A DNA stretch of 64,000 nt from positions 1 through 64,000 of the forward strand of contig JAPOQA010000069.1 of assembly GCA_026710945.1 (NCBI GenBank). The letters run 5' to 3'. The position numbers were made by a program, and so were the translations under genes. Each line of letters starts with the position of its first letter. Within the stretch, counting starts at the first letter, position 1. This document shows positions 53,915-63,067 of this stretch, one piece after another. This stretch comes from Chloroflexota bacterium (GTDB taxonomy: Bacteria > Chloroflexota > UBA11872 > VXOZ01). The notes under the pieces are model-generated. The model did not search any database. It saw only the letters and a program-made list of their open reading frames with translations, and had not been told where the DNA came from.

Positions 53915-54439
53915 TTATTCCCCTTCGGGCTCCGGCACAAGTTCCTGAGGCTCCGGAGCCACCTCGATCAATTCCACTTTGCCGTCAATCACGGAATGCA
54001 ATGCCGTCATGATGGTCTCGTAGCCGGTGCAGCGGCAGAGATTGCCCGCAACACCCATGCGCAACTCATCGTCCGTTGGTTTGGGATTGTCGCGCAGATA
54101 GGCGGTAGCCATGACGACGAAACCGGGAGTGCAGATGCCGCACTGGGTCGCGCCGGCCGAGACAAAGGCGGACTGGACTTCATTGAGCATATCACCGCTC
54201 GCCATTCCCTCGACGGTCGTAACCTCGGCGCCCTCGGCTTCAACGGTAAGAGTGAGGCAGGAGTGTTGGGGCTGGTCATCTATCAACACGGTGCAGGCAC
54301 CGCAGTCGCCGGTGCCACACCCCTCTTTAGTGCCCGTGAGGCCCAGGTCCTCGCGCAGAAAGTCGAGAAGCCGAACCTGGGGCTCCACGACGCGCTTCAC
54401 CGGTATGCCGTTTACCGTCAGTTGCAACGGATAGTCCAT
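53915..54439 (-). CDS. molybdenum hydroxylase small [2Fe-2S] subunit
   Basis: A 174-residue subunit with two [2Fe-2S] motifs: the plant-ferredoxin type EGCGTGDCGACTVLID plus a later Cys (HSCL), and the helical type QCGICTPGF with GNLCRCTGY. It passes electrons from molybdopterin to the FAD subunit. I set the start at ATG 54439, after GGAGG; a TTG six codons earlier overlaps that site. A Pro/Glu-rich C-terminal tail is unusual. Confidence 0.92.
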   Translation of the reverse strand: MDYPLQLTVNGIPVKRVVEPQVRLLDFLREDLGLTGTKEGCGTGDCGACTVLIDDQPQHSCLTLTVEAEGAEVTTVEGMASGDMLNEVQSAFVSAGATQCGICTPGFVVMATAYLRDNPKPTDDELRMGVAGNLCRCTGYETIMTALHSVIDGKVELIEVAPEPQELVPEPEGE

Positions 54440-54483
54440 CGCTTGTGCTGCCTCCAAAGTACATTTCTTGCTGACTAATGTAA

Positions 54484-55362
54484 TTAACTCGCCGCCCTGG
54501 CACGCTCAATAGCCGTGGTAAGGGCACGCCTGGTGTAAACGTCTACCATCATGCGCCGGTACGCTGCTGAAGCCCGCACGTCAGATATCGGCTGGGAGTC
54601 ATTTGCCGCGGCTTCACCGGCATGGGCGAGCAGTTGCTCTGAAACCGGTTGGCCGCGCAGAACTTCCTCCGCAGTAATCGCATGGGGCCACGTGGGCGCT
54701 ACGGCGGAAAGCACCACGCTGGCATCTTTGATTGTCTCCAAGTCGTCTTCCAAGGTTACAAGTGCCGCAATGCCTACAACGGCAATATCCATCTCTCGCC
54801 TCGGCACGTGGCGCACGTAGCGCGAACCAGTGTGCGCCTGCGGGGCGGGAACATTGAATGACTGAATTAACTCACCGGGTTCCAGCGCAAGCTGCCCCGG
54901 GCCGGTCATGAGATCACCAACCAAAACGTCGCGCGTGCCTTTGGTACCCACAATGCAGGCAGTGGCATGGGCGGCGACCAGAGGCGGCGCGGCGTCGGCG
55001 CTCGGCGCCGCATTGCCGACATTGCCGCCTAGCGTGCCGCGGTTGCGAATCTGAATTGAACCGAGCAACTCCGCACCCTCACTGATAAAGAGGGCTTGGC
55101 TTTGCACGAGTGGACTGTGGTTCACCTCATCACCGGTAGCCATCGCGCCGATTGTGAGTGAACCGTCCGCATTCTGGGCGATTCCCTTAAAACCATCAAG
55201 ATTGCGTAAGCTAACGACGAGGGGAACCCTGCGGTCGCGCTCCCTCATCTGCACAATGAGGTCTGTGCCGCCTGCTAAAGCACGCGCATCGTCGCCGCGG
55301 TCGGCCAGCAATGCACAGGCCTCAAAGACTTCGGTTGGTGCAGCATAGTCAAATCTTCTCAC
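54484..55362 (-). CDS. molybdenum hydroxylase medium (FAD-binding) subunit
   Basis: A 292-residue FAD-binding subunit (CoxM/CutM type). Flavin-binding signatures are ARALAGGTDLIVQM and IRNRGTLGGNVGNAAPSADA; the C-terminal half ends with the CO_deh_flav_C domain (RRMMVDVYTRRAL). I chose GTG 55362 because GGAGGAG lies nine bases upstream. It is first in the operon and its product should assemble with the small and large subunits. Confidence 0.92.
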   Translation of the reverse strand: MRRFDYAAPTEVFEACALLADRGDDARALAGGTDLIVQMRERDRRVPLVVSLRNLDGFKGIAQNADGSLTIGAMATGDEVNHSPLVQSQALFISEGAELLGSIQIRNRGTLGGNVGNAAPSADAAPPLVAAHATACIVGTKGTRDVLVGDLMTGPGQLALEPGELIQSFNVPAPQAHTGSRYVRHVPRREMDIAVVGIAALVTLEDDLETIKDASVVLSAVAPTWPHAITAEEVLRGQPVSEQLLAHAGEAAANDSQPISDVRASAAYRRMMVDVYTRRALTTAIERARAAS

Positions 55363-55658
55363 GCGTCGTGTCTCCTCCAGATTAATGGTCTGACAAGGCA
55401 CCTGAGGTACTACAAACCAGTGTATTCGGTTGAATTACGTAGATACCATACCATAGTGGGTGTGCAGCGTAAACGAGTTTGCGCATGGCCATGGCGAGCC
55501 CAACATTCGCGTAGAATTCTCGTGTGCTTCGCCAAGAGTTTGGCAAGAACGGTGCCATTGGCGAAAATCTTGGAGGTTTTGTATTATGTTCCCTAGCACA
55601 GTGTTGTGGATAGTGGTGAATTCTCACCGCTTGGTTGGAGTATCAATGGGAGGATTTG

Positions 55659-56660
55659 ATGGGCTATTACAAGGCGGAATACATTTGGGTGGACGGGTCG
55701 GAGCCAACAGCCAAGCTGCGCTCAAAAGGGAAAGTCATCCCGGTAGGTGAAGAGCCGCCAATTTGGGGTTTCGACGGTTCCAGCACGAATCAAGCGACCG
55801 GCGATGACTCGGACTGTGTCCTGAATCCGGTCTATTCCGTACCCGATCCCATTCGCGGCGGCAACAGTAGGTTGGTCATGTGTGAAGTTCTGTTGCCGGA
55901 CTTATCCCCACACCCTACGAACACCAGAGCTGCTTGCGCGGAAGCCGCTGAAAAATACGCGGACTTCGACATGTGGTTCGGCATCGAGCAAGAATACACC
56001 TTCTTTGCCGGAGTCAGGCCACTGGGATGGCCCCAAAACGGTTTTCCGGCGCCTCAGGGAGGGTATTACTGCGGCGTAGGCTCTGACGAAGTGTTCGGGC
56101 GGCCGGTAGTTGAGGAACACATGGATGCGTGCATAGCAGCGGGGTTCGACTTTTCCGGTATCAATGCCGAAGTGATGCCGGCGCAATGGGAGTTTCAGAT
56201 TGGCCCGGTCGGTGCGCCCGAGGTTGCCGACCAGGTGTGGCTCGCCCGCTGGTTGCTCTACCGCATTGGTGAGAAATACGACGTAAGCGCACGGTTGGAT
56301 CCCAAGCCCGTTCTCGGCGACTGGAATGGCGCGGGCGCCCACACAAACTTCTCCACCCGGCAAATGCGGGAAAACTATGACGCATGCATAGCGGCCGCTG
56401 AAGCGCTGGGCCGCAATCATGATGAGCATATTGTCAACTATGGCGATCGCATTGAATTGCGCCTGACCGGTCTGCACGAAACGTGCTCCTACAAGGAATT
56501 CCGCTACGGGGTTTCCGATAGAGGCGCCTCGGTGCGCATTCCTTGGCAGGTAGATGTTGATCAGAAGGGCTATATCGAGGACCGTCGCCCGAACGCCAAT
56601 ATGGATCCGTATTTGGTAACGGGGTTGATCCTGAACACGGTCTGTGGAGACGCTTCCTAA
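55659..56660 (+). CDS. glnII: type II (eukaryotic-like) glutamine synthetase
   Basis: A 333-residue enzyme with GSII features: AEYIWVDG start, WGFDGSSTNQATGDDSDC, WFGIEQEYTFF, PAQWEFQIGP and the ATP/glutamate region GDWNGAGAHTNFSTRQMR. It makes glutamine from glutamate and ammonia as a decamer. Length fits GSII (about 330-350), not the 450-residue GSI, and the adenylylation tyrosine region of GSI is absent. ATG 55659 follows GGGAGG. Bacteria with GSII usually also have GSI. Confidence 0.92.
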   Translation: MGYYKAEYIWVDGSEPTAKLRSKGKVIPVGEEPPIWGFDGSSTNQATGDDSDCVLNPVYSVPDPIRGGNSRLVMCEVLLPDLSPHPTNTRAACAEAAEKYADFDMWFGIEQEYTFFAGVRPLGWPQNGFPAPQGGYYCGVGSDEVFGRPVVEEHMDACIAAGFDFSGINAEVMPAQWEFQIGPVGAPEVADQVWLARWLLYRIGEKYDVSARLDPKPVLGDWNGAGAHTNFSTRQMRENYDACIAAAEALGRNHDEHIVNYGDRIELRLTGLHETCSYKEFRYGVSDRGASVRIPWQVDVDQKGYIEDRRPNANMDPYLVTGLILNTVCGDAS

Positions 56661-56854
56661 TTCGGATGAACCGGATGGAAGAACTCGTGTATTCAGGTTA
56701 GGTTGCCTCCTTACGATGGAAACCAAGAACGGGTGGGCCAAGCAGCGGTCCACCCGTTCATTGAACACAGGGCAGGTGTCGATAGTGATTCTTAAGGCGC
56801 CTGCAGGCTCTTTCCGCACGGCAGACCATGGTATTCGTGAGAGAAGGAAGTCGT

Positions 56855-57214
56855 ATGCCAATCTATGAATACCAATGCCAAGACTGCAAGCAACCTTCGA
56901 CACACTTCTTTCGCAGTTTCTCTCAAGTGGAGGATCCTGCGTGCCCCCACTGTGCTTCAATGTCCTTGGAGCGCCTGATTTCGCGGGTGGCCGTGCACGG
57001 GGGCGGTGTATCGTTCGACGATCCTGCATCCATGGATGGCTTTGATGAGAGCGACCCGCGTGCACTGGGACGCCTGGCGCGCGCGATGGGTGAGGAGACC
57101 GGTGAAGACCTGCCCGGGGAATATGAAGACATGGTGCGCGATTTGGAATCGGGGAAGATTCCCGATGATGACGATGGAGCCGGCGCCGGTGCTGACGAAT
57201 TTCTACCGCATTGA
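56855..57214 (+). CDS. FmdB-type zinc ribbon protein
   Basis: A 119-residue protein whose N-terminus is a FmdB zinc ribbon (MPIYEYQCQDC with a second pair CPHC). The C-terminal half is acidic and unstructured-looking (PDDDDGAGAGADEF). Such proteins were named from an amidase operon, but their role is not settled; regulation or metal handling is suspected. ATG 56855 follows GAAGGAAG. It ends seven bases before the HAD hydrolase gene. Confidence 0.85.
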   Translation: MPIYEYQCQDCKQPSTHFFRSFSQVEDPACPHCASMSLERLISRVAVHGGGVSFDDPASMDGFDESDPRALGRLARAMGEETGEDLPGEYEDMVRDLESGKIPDDDDGAGAGADEFLPH

Positions 57215-57220
57215 CGGTGC

Positions 57221-58111
57221 ATGATGTACGCCAATATGAAGACTCCCAACCCAAGCACAACCCCGTATCGTCTGATCGCCCTCGACGTGGATGGTACCTT
57301 GCTCGACAAGCAGGGCGGCGTGACGCCAGACACGAAAGCAACGCTGCAGCGCTTGGCCGGGCAGGGCGTTCACGTGGCGTTAGCGACCGGCAGGCGCTAC
57401 ATCATCGCGAATTTCCTTCCCAAACTGCTGGATATTTCTCTCTATATGATTCTGAGCAACGGCGCCGTTATCCGCGACCATACCGGCGAGATTACCTACG
57501 AGAGCTATCTGCCGAGCGACTGGGCATGGCGCGCGGTGGAAGAAGCGCGCCGTCTAAACTTGCGCTCGACTGTCTATGAAAATGCCGCAGCAGGAGACCG
57601 CATGTTATTCGATGGTGACTGGCATGCCCATCGGGGTCCGCAGGGACAGCTCAAGCGGCGTCCCGAACTTGAATCGCTCTTTGTCGACCTCAATACGGTG
57701 ACCGACCTCCCCGATCCAATTGAAATAGTGCTCTGGGGTGAAGAGGAGGAGCTGCGGGAATTGGCCGATGCGCTGGTGTCAACCGGACACGATTACACGC
57801 TGGTATTCTGGCGAGGCCGCGAGTCCAGTTCCTTCGTGCGTGACGGGCAGAGCGCCTTGGAAATTCTCGGTCCCAATACCTCCAAGGCTACGGCTCTCAC
57901 GTGGCTCTGCGCGCATCTGGCAATTGAACCGGCCCAGGTTGTAGCCTTCGGCGATGATGTAAATGACATTGAAATGCTGCAATTTGCGGGACTGGGCGTA
58001 GCCGTGGGTAACGCGACGCAAGCTGCCCGCGATGCCGCCGATGAGTATACCCACAATGACGACCATGAGGCTGTTGCGAGGACGTTGCAGCGGCTCTATC
58101 TCGATGACTAG
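57221..58111 (+). CDS. Cof-type HAD-IIB phosphatase
   Basis: A 296-residue HAD phosphatase. Motif I is LIALDVDGTLLD with the nucleophile Asp, motif II is ALATGRR, motif III uses the Lys of NTSKATAL, and motif IV is VAFGDDVNDIEML. The cap between motifs II and III is the C2b type of Cof/YidA proteins, which dephosphorylate sugar phosphates or coenzymes. Start choices at 57221 and 57236 are not clearly separated by ribosome sites. Confidence 0.87.
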   Translation: MMYANMKTPNPSTTPYRLIALDVDGTLLDKQGGVTPDTKATLQRLAGQGVHVALATGRRYIIANFLPKLLDISLYMILSNGAVIRDHTGEITYESYLPSDWAWRAVEEARRLNLRSTVYENAAAGDRMLFDGDWHAHRGPQGQLKRRPELESLFVDLNTVTDLPDPIEIVLWGEEEELRELADALVSTGHDYTLVFWRGRESSSFVRDGQSALEILGPNTSKATALTWLCAHLAIEPAQVVAFGDDVNDIEMLQFAGLGVAVGNATQAARDAADEYTHNDDHEAVARTLQRLYLDD

Positions 58112-58320
58112 CGTTCCAGGACGGCGTGCCTTGAGCCAGGGTCGGTGTGTGCCGGCGGTTGCATCGGCGCGGGATAGTCTCAATTAGCCGCAGTCCGAAG
58201 CCATCGGCGCTCTGCCAGACTTTCATATCATGACGTAAGGAAGATTGGCGGTCTCTTGCGTCACATGTTGTTGGATGATTTAGTAGCAAGCTCGAGTGCT
58301 TGCCAAAGGAGTGCGAGACC

Positions 58321-59316
58321 GTGGAACCGATTCGCGTTGCGCAAATGGGATTGGGGGCAGTGGGGTGCGGCATTGTGCAAACTGCTTTGGGGCGTTCCCA
58401 GTTGCACGTGGTCGGGGCGGTCGACGTAGATCCCGCGAAGGTCGGCAGAGATCTGGGGGAGATTCTCGGCGCAGGTGAGACGCTGGAAATTCCGGTTATG
58501 GCCTCACTCGGCGACGTGCTGAATTCACAGTCAGTTGACGTTGTATTGCAGGCGACAGGATCGCACATTCCGGACGTAGTCGGTCAGCTCACGGAAATTG
58601 CGGCGGCCGGCTGCAATGTAGTGAGTACGTGCGAAGAGCTGGCATTCCCTTGGCTGCGCCACCCTGCGTTGGCCAGGGAAATCGACGCCAAGGCCCGAGA
58701 ATGCGGGGTAACCATCCTTGGCACCGGCGTCAATCCGGGCTTTGTCATGGATACGCTGGTGCTCGTGGCAACGGCGGTGTGCAGTGATATCCGGCGCGTT
58801 GTTTCCACTCGGGTCGTTGCTGCCCGGGAGCGGCGCTTGGCGCTCCAGCAGAAGATCGGTTCCGGCATGGAAGAGGCTAACTTTCTTCAATTGGCGTCCC
58901 AGGGAGGAATTGGACACGTGGGGTTGCGGGAGTCCTTCCATTTAATTGCCGCCGGTTTGGGCTGGGAGATTGCGGATGCGCGTGAGTCTATCGACCCAGT
59001 GTGCGCAGAGGATAGCATTACGACCGAACAGTTCGACATTGCTGCCGGACAAGTAGCCGGCATTCATCAAACAATCGAAGGCAGCAGTCACGGCCGCGAA
59101 CTCGTCTTGGATCTCACCATGAGCATGGCCGCCGCAGCAGGCAGGGACAGCATCAGCATTGAAGCCAACCCGCCGATGCACTTGGAAGTAGTGGGCGGCA
59201 CCCACGGCGACCAGGCGACGTGGTCCATGATTGCGAACATGGCGCCGCGCGTGGCAGAGGCACCAGCGGGACTGTTGACAATGCTGGACGTGGGATTACC
59301 CCGCGCAATTGGATAG
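58321..59316 (+). CDS. DapB-like NAD(P)-dependent dehydrogenase
   Basis: A 331-residue protein with a DapB_N-type Rossmann start (RVAQMGLGAVGCGIVQTAL) and an ATGSH segment that often holds catalytic residues. The C-terminal domain (GTGVNPGFVMDTLV, then SVEAxx-like ANPPMHLEV) resembles 2,4-diaminopentanoate dehydrogenase-type enzymes more than true dihydrodipicolinate reductase. The exact reaction is uncertain. I chose GTG 58321, with AAGGAG nine bases upstream. A nuclease gene starts nine bases after it. Confidence 0.75.
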   Translation: MEPIRVAQMGLGAVGCGIVQTALGRSQLHVVGAVDVDPAKVGRDLGEILGAGETLEIPVMASLGDVLNSQSVDVVLQATGSHIPDVVGQLTEIAAAGCNVVSTCEELAFPWLRHPALAREIDAKARECGVTILGTGVNPGFVMDTLVLVATAVCSDIRRVVSTRVVAARERRLALQQKIGSGMEEANFLQLASQGGIGHVGLRESFHLIAAGLGWEIADARESIDPVCAEDSITTEQFDIAAGQVAGIHQTIEGSSHGRELVLDLTMSMAAAAGRDSISIEANPPMHLEVVGGTHGDQATWSMIANMAPRVAEAPAGLLTMLDVGLPRAIG

Positions 59317-59325
59317 GATTGGACG

Positions 59326-60192
59326 ATGGCACGCCCGTTGCGCCGATTGTCTCCGAGTAGTATCCGCACGTATGAGCGGTGCCCGTATATGTACCATTTG
59401 CGGTACACGGAACGGGTTCGTGTCACGAGCACGGCTGCGCAGTTGCTTGGCCGCGCCGTCCACACGGTCATCGAGTTGTTCTATAAGCAGAAACGAGATG
59501 GAAGGATACTCGACACAGAAGCGGCGTTCGACGTTCTCGATGACGCTCTCGACGCCACCTTGCACGAGTTGGATGATGAGGGGCGCGCCGAAGTAGAAGA
59601 ATTACGCGAGCTGGGGTATGACCTGGTCGAATACTACGTCGAAGAGGTTGCCCCGCACATCCGACCGCATCTGATCGAAGAACGGTTCGACTTCAGTGTG
59701 CCGGGAGTGGACGTGCCCATAGTTGGCTATGTTGACCTAGTCGACCAGGAAGGCACGGTCATCGACCATAAGACGGCAGCTTCGCCCTTTCCCGCCGATT
59801 ACTTGGCACACGACATACAGTTATTAACGTATAGTCTTGGCTACAATGCTTTGCGGCTGGGGGCGCGCCAGCGCCCCGGACAACTGCCACTTGTCAGCAT
59901 GCTGCCTCCCGTTCGCCTCGATGTCCTGGTGAAAGGCGAGGAAATCACGTATCAGCGGCTCGACTTTCGTTATCAGCAGGAGCACCTCGAGCACTACGTG
60001 GCGCGTGTGAACGCCGTTGCCGCAGGTATCCGGTCTGCGGACTTCCGTCCATTCTGGCAGTTGCGGCAACCTGATCCGAAAGTTTGCAGCTATTGTGATT
60101 TCAATAGTGTCTGTACGTACCGGTTACCTTCCCCTCCAGAGTCGTCTCCCGAGGGTGACACGACAGATTCGGCATCCACAGAAGTCGATTAG
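59326..60192 (+). CDS. RecB-like PD-(D/E)XK nuclease with Fe-S cysteines
   Basis: A 288-residue nuclease of the PDDEXK_1 type. The core reads IVGYVDLVDQEGTVIDHKTA, giving the catalytic Asp and the xxK motif (DHK). Cysteines in YERCPYMYHLRY near the start and CSYCDFNSVC near the end match the four-cysteine iron-sulfur site of AddB and Cas4. It probably cuts single-stranded DNA ends in repair. It is tightly linked (nine bases) to the DapB-like gene, probably by chance of operon packing. No CRISPR genes are nearby, so a Cas4 role is not supported. Confidence 0.85.
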   Translation: MARPLRRLSPSSIRTYERCPYMYHLRYTERVRVTSTAAQLLGRAVHTVIELFYKQKRDGRILDTEAAFDVLDDALDATLHELDDEGRAEVEELRELGYDLVEYYVEEVAPHIRPHLIEERFDFSVPGVDVPIVGYVDLVDQEGTVIDHKTAASPFPADYLAHDIQLLTYSLGYNALRLGARQRPGQLPLVSMLPPVRLDVLVKGEEITYQRLDFRYQQEHLEHYVARVNAVAAGIRSADFRPFWQLRQPDPKVCSYCDFNSVCTYRLPSPPESSPEGDTTDSASTEVD

Positions 60193-60528
60193 TTACACTT
60201 CTGTCTGCTTATGCCATCCGTCAGAATGTCGCGCACTGTACAGGGACGCTTTCTTGCTAGGCCGCTTAATGTATCCCCAGGGACGGCGCAGTTAGAGTGA
60301 TGAACCATGCCATAAAACGAAGCAGCACCGAGATTGCTACTCCAGAGCTAAACGCGGGTAGCAACCATGTTCCCATGTATCTCCAGATGGATTGCCCCAT
60401 TCCAGTTGAGTTGATTGCCGATTTGAAGGGAACTCTCTAGGACAGGTACAATGCAATTCTAGAACGCCATTGATGCACTTGATCATTGCCCTGCTATGGC
60501 TGTGGAATCAGTAAGTGGAGGAGAGTAC
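60193..60528. other. intergenic region, no feature recognised
   Basis: I see no gene, repeat or terminator here. Base composition shifts towards AT, leading into the Fic gene. Confidence 0.5.
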
Positions 60529-62049
60529 ATGGGGAATGTTAGGTGGTCGCCGATAGAGCCTCTAAGAGAAGAGACTGTAAACGTAGACTTCGCCGAAATT
60601 GATGCGCTCAAGAGGCAGTGGTTGGATGTAAAGAGTAACGTTGAAGCCTCCAACCCTACGGCATACGAGAAGTTCAACGAAGAGCTCTATCGAAGTTGGG
60701 CGATTGAAACAGGGATTATTGAAGGACTATATGAACTTGATCGTGGTATAACACAGACCCTGATCGAACGAGGTTTTGTAACCAACTACATCGAAAGAAA
60801 CTCCTCCAACAGGACACCGGGGGACCTAATCGCTACCCTTCGCGACCACAGAGCAGCGATTGACCACATTTATGGCTGGATTGCAGATTCCCGCCCGCTT
60901 ACCATTTGGTTCATAAAGAGCCTGCACGAGGCGATTGCTAGGAACCAAACGACTTATGCAGGTGTAGATCAGTTTGGAAATGCTGTAACTACAGAGTTGC
61001 ACCGCGGACGATTCAAGCAGTGGCCAAACAATCCGACTAGACCAGATGGAGTAGTACATGAGTATTGTCCGCCCGAACATGTCGAATCTGAACTAGATAG
61101 GCTGAAGGAATGTTATCAGTCCTATGACGGCAAGCAGCACCCCTTAGCAATTGCCGCGTGGCTGCATCACAGGTTCACTCAAATCCATCCATTTGAAGAT
61201 GGCAATGGACGTGTGGTTCGTGCCTTGCTGACCTGGCACTTGGTGAGGGGTAAGTTCTTGCCGATTGTGGTAACTCGTGATACGCGGCCCGAATACATTG
61301 CTACGCTTGAAGCAGCGGATTCCGGCGAGCTTTCTCCACATGTTCGCCTTTTGGTAAAGCTTGAGAGACAAACACTTCTCGATGCCCTAAAGGTCGAACA
61401 CGGCCATGTTACAAGCATAGATACCGTAAGTGAAGTTGTAGGGTTTATTTCTGACAGATTTAGGAAAAAACAGAAGGAACGTGAGGCCAAGCTCCGCTCG
61501 GTACAGGACATTGCTCTTGAAATTCGGAATTACACGAATGAATTGCTTCAGGAGGAAACTTTCCAAACTGCCCAGCAACTAAATGAGAGCATCGGATGGA
61601 ATATTTTTCCGGAGGTCTCGTTAGGTGGTCCGGAAGAAGAAAATGAATACTACTATAGAAGAGAAGTACTCGAGACCGCTAACTCGGCAGGACACTGGGT
61701 CAATTTCCAGGAGCCTCGGTATTTTGTCCGTGTGACCATGCGTGTGAGTTCAATATCGCGCAGTCCCACGATGGTGTTTGTAGTCTCTTTACACAGTGTT
61801 GGGCGATACATTACTGGTGTAATGGCAGCTACGAACTTTGTAATGTATCGCTATCCGTCGACTCCCGACGAAGGAGAGGGTGAGGGTGAATCGCTTGCTC
61901 CTGAGTTTGATATATGTAGCATTGATCCCTTCTTTCTTACCGTTGGGGATCAATTTGAGCAGTTAAGATTGCGTTTTGAGACGTGGTTAAGGCAAGGGTA
62001 TAGCTTAGCTCTTCAAAGATGGGGTGAGAGGGTAGTTGAGCAAGCTTGA
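60529..62049 (+). CDS. Fic-family AMP transferase with N-terminal inhibitory helix
   Basis: A 506-residue protein. The Fic motif is complete: HPFEDGNGRVVR at 220-231, with catalytic His220. An inhibitory motif T-x3-EG (TGIIEG, residues 61-66) lies upstream, placing it in the class with an N-terminal inhibitory helix. Fic enzymes attach AMP or similar groups to protein hydroxyls. The C-terminal 250 residues contain a linker helix and a beta-rich domain I do not recognise. ATG 60529 follows GGAGGAGAG. The gene is visibly AT-richer than its neighbours, suggesting transfer. Confidence 0.85.
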   Translation: MGNVRWSPIEPLREETVNVDFAEIDALKRQWLDVKSNVEASNPTAYEKFNEELYRSWAIETGIIEGLYELDRGITQTLIERGFVTNYIERNSSNRTPGDLIATLRDHRAAIDHIYGWIADSRPLTIWFIKSLHEAIARNQTTYAGVDQFGNAVTTELHRGRFKQWPNNPTRPDGVVHEYCPPEHVESELDRLKECYQSYDGKQHPLAIAAWLHHRFTQIHPFEDGNGRVVRALLTWHLVRGKFLPIVVTRDTRPEYIATLEAADSGELSPHVRLLVKLERQTLLDALKVEHGHVTSIDTVSEVVGFISDRFRKKQKEREAKLRSVQDIALEIRNYTNELLQEETFQTAQQLNESIGWNIFPEVSLGGPEEENEYYYRREVLETANSAGHWVNFQEPRYFVRVTMRVSSISRSPTMVFVVSLHSVGRYITGVMAATNFVMYRYPSTPDEGEGEGESLAPEFDICSIDPFFLTVGDQFEQLRLRFETWLRQGYSLALQRWGERVVEQA

Positions 62050-62206
62050 CCCAAGACCACTTTCGAAGAATTACCTTGATTGCGATGGTCACATCAGTAA
62101 GTGCGAAGGGCAGCACAGAATTGTGGCAGCTTGGTTCTGCGCTCCGAATGATTTCTTGGGGCACAGTGCCTGAAAGATATTGCTCAGAGACTACACTAAT
62201 TCTTAG

Positions 62207-62398
62207 AACGAGATAAGAATTGATCGTCAGCTTCTTGCCATTGGCGCGTACCGTGAGTACTATGTGGCTAAGGTGCGAGCGGTGTGCGCTGAGGCATTTG
62301 CCGAAGCCGGCACGCCGCAGTCATGGGGGAAGCAACAATTCAGGCAGATGCGGAATCTCTTCCGTTGTTGGCCTGAGGATATGAGAGGCCCCGGCTGA
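62207..62398 (+). pseudogene. possible gene fragment, 63 codons without a start
   Basis: An open frame reads DRQLLAIGAYREYYVAKVRA, then AEAFAEAG and KQQFRQMRNLFRCW, a plausible amphipathic-helix pattern, but it begins after a stop with no ATG, GTG or TTG start. It may be the tail of a decayed gene. I cannot name a family. Confidence 0.3.
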
Positions 62399-62534
62399 GG
62401 GGTTCCTGTCGTGCTTACGCAACGCATGCGGTTGCGTTATTCCCTCTTGGCGATGAAGTGCGCCTGATGCGAGTTTAAGCAGAGTGCGCTAGGCGTGGTG
62501 CTTAGTCATATCCAGGAACAGGGAAGCTAGTGCG

Positions 62535-62963
62535 ATGCAGGTATTTAGGTCGCGTCCAGAGAATCGACCGATGTTGCCGCATTCGTTGCGAAGACAGATG
62601 CACGGACTCAGCGGCCGCCTTCCCGGTTACGTCCTCCTTATTGGCACTATCCTGCGCCGTCGGAGCATGCCTGTAGCATATTCTCAGGCACTGGCACAAG
62701 AGGCCGGCTTTGGGCGGCTGCCGGTACGCGTTCCGGGCAGGATGCTGCCGGGATTTCGCCGTCTTGGCAGCGTTGCCATTCTGGGCGTGATCTTGCACCT
62801 TCTATTGCGACAGAAAGGCTCGGGAGATGGCAAGGGCGGGCTGATTGCTACCGGAATTGACGTGAACGAGGTTCGCGACGACGCCGCGGCGATAGTAGCC
62901 TTTGCTCGATGGGTGCTTGCCGGTGTGACGGGAAGGCGTGCGCGACTGCGGTCTGAAGTTTAG
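62535..62963 (+). CDS. doubtful hypothetical open frame
   Basis: A 142-codon frame with one hydrophobic stretch (SVAILGVILHLLL) and no recognised domain or good ribosome site. The wider gap 62050-63067 otherwise shows nothing. It may be non-coding. Confidence 0.25.
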   Translation: MQVFRSRPENRPMLPHSLRRQMHGLSGRLPGYVLLIGTILRRRSMPVAYSQALAQEAGFGRLPVRVPGRMLPGFRRLGSVAILGVILHLLLRQKGSGDGKGGLIATGIDVNEVRDDAAAIVAFARWVLAGVTGRRARLRSEV

Positions 62964-63067
62964 GCAGTAGCGACCCCGCAGCAATGCACTGACGCCTAAT
63001 TCTGTATACATTAAAGACGCGGCAATCTTGCTCGATAGATTAGTTAGGTAAGTGGGAGACACAACTC

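Noticed and set aside
55902-57341. A 479-codon minus-strand open frame.
   Set aside because: It is antisense to glnII and the FmdB-like gene, both of which carry conserved motifs; the frame has no family features.
59326-60192. Cas4 assignment for the RecB-like nuclease.
   Set aside because: The fold and cysteines fit Cas4, AddB-like and other PD-(D/E)XK proteins alike, and there is no CRISPR locus in the window.
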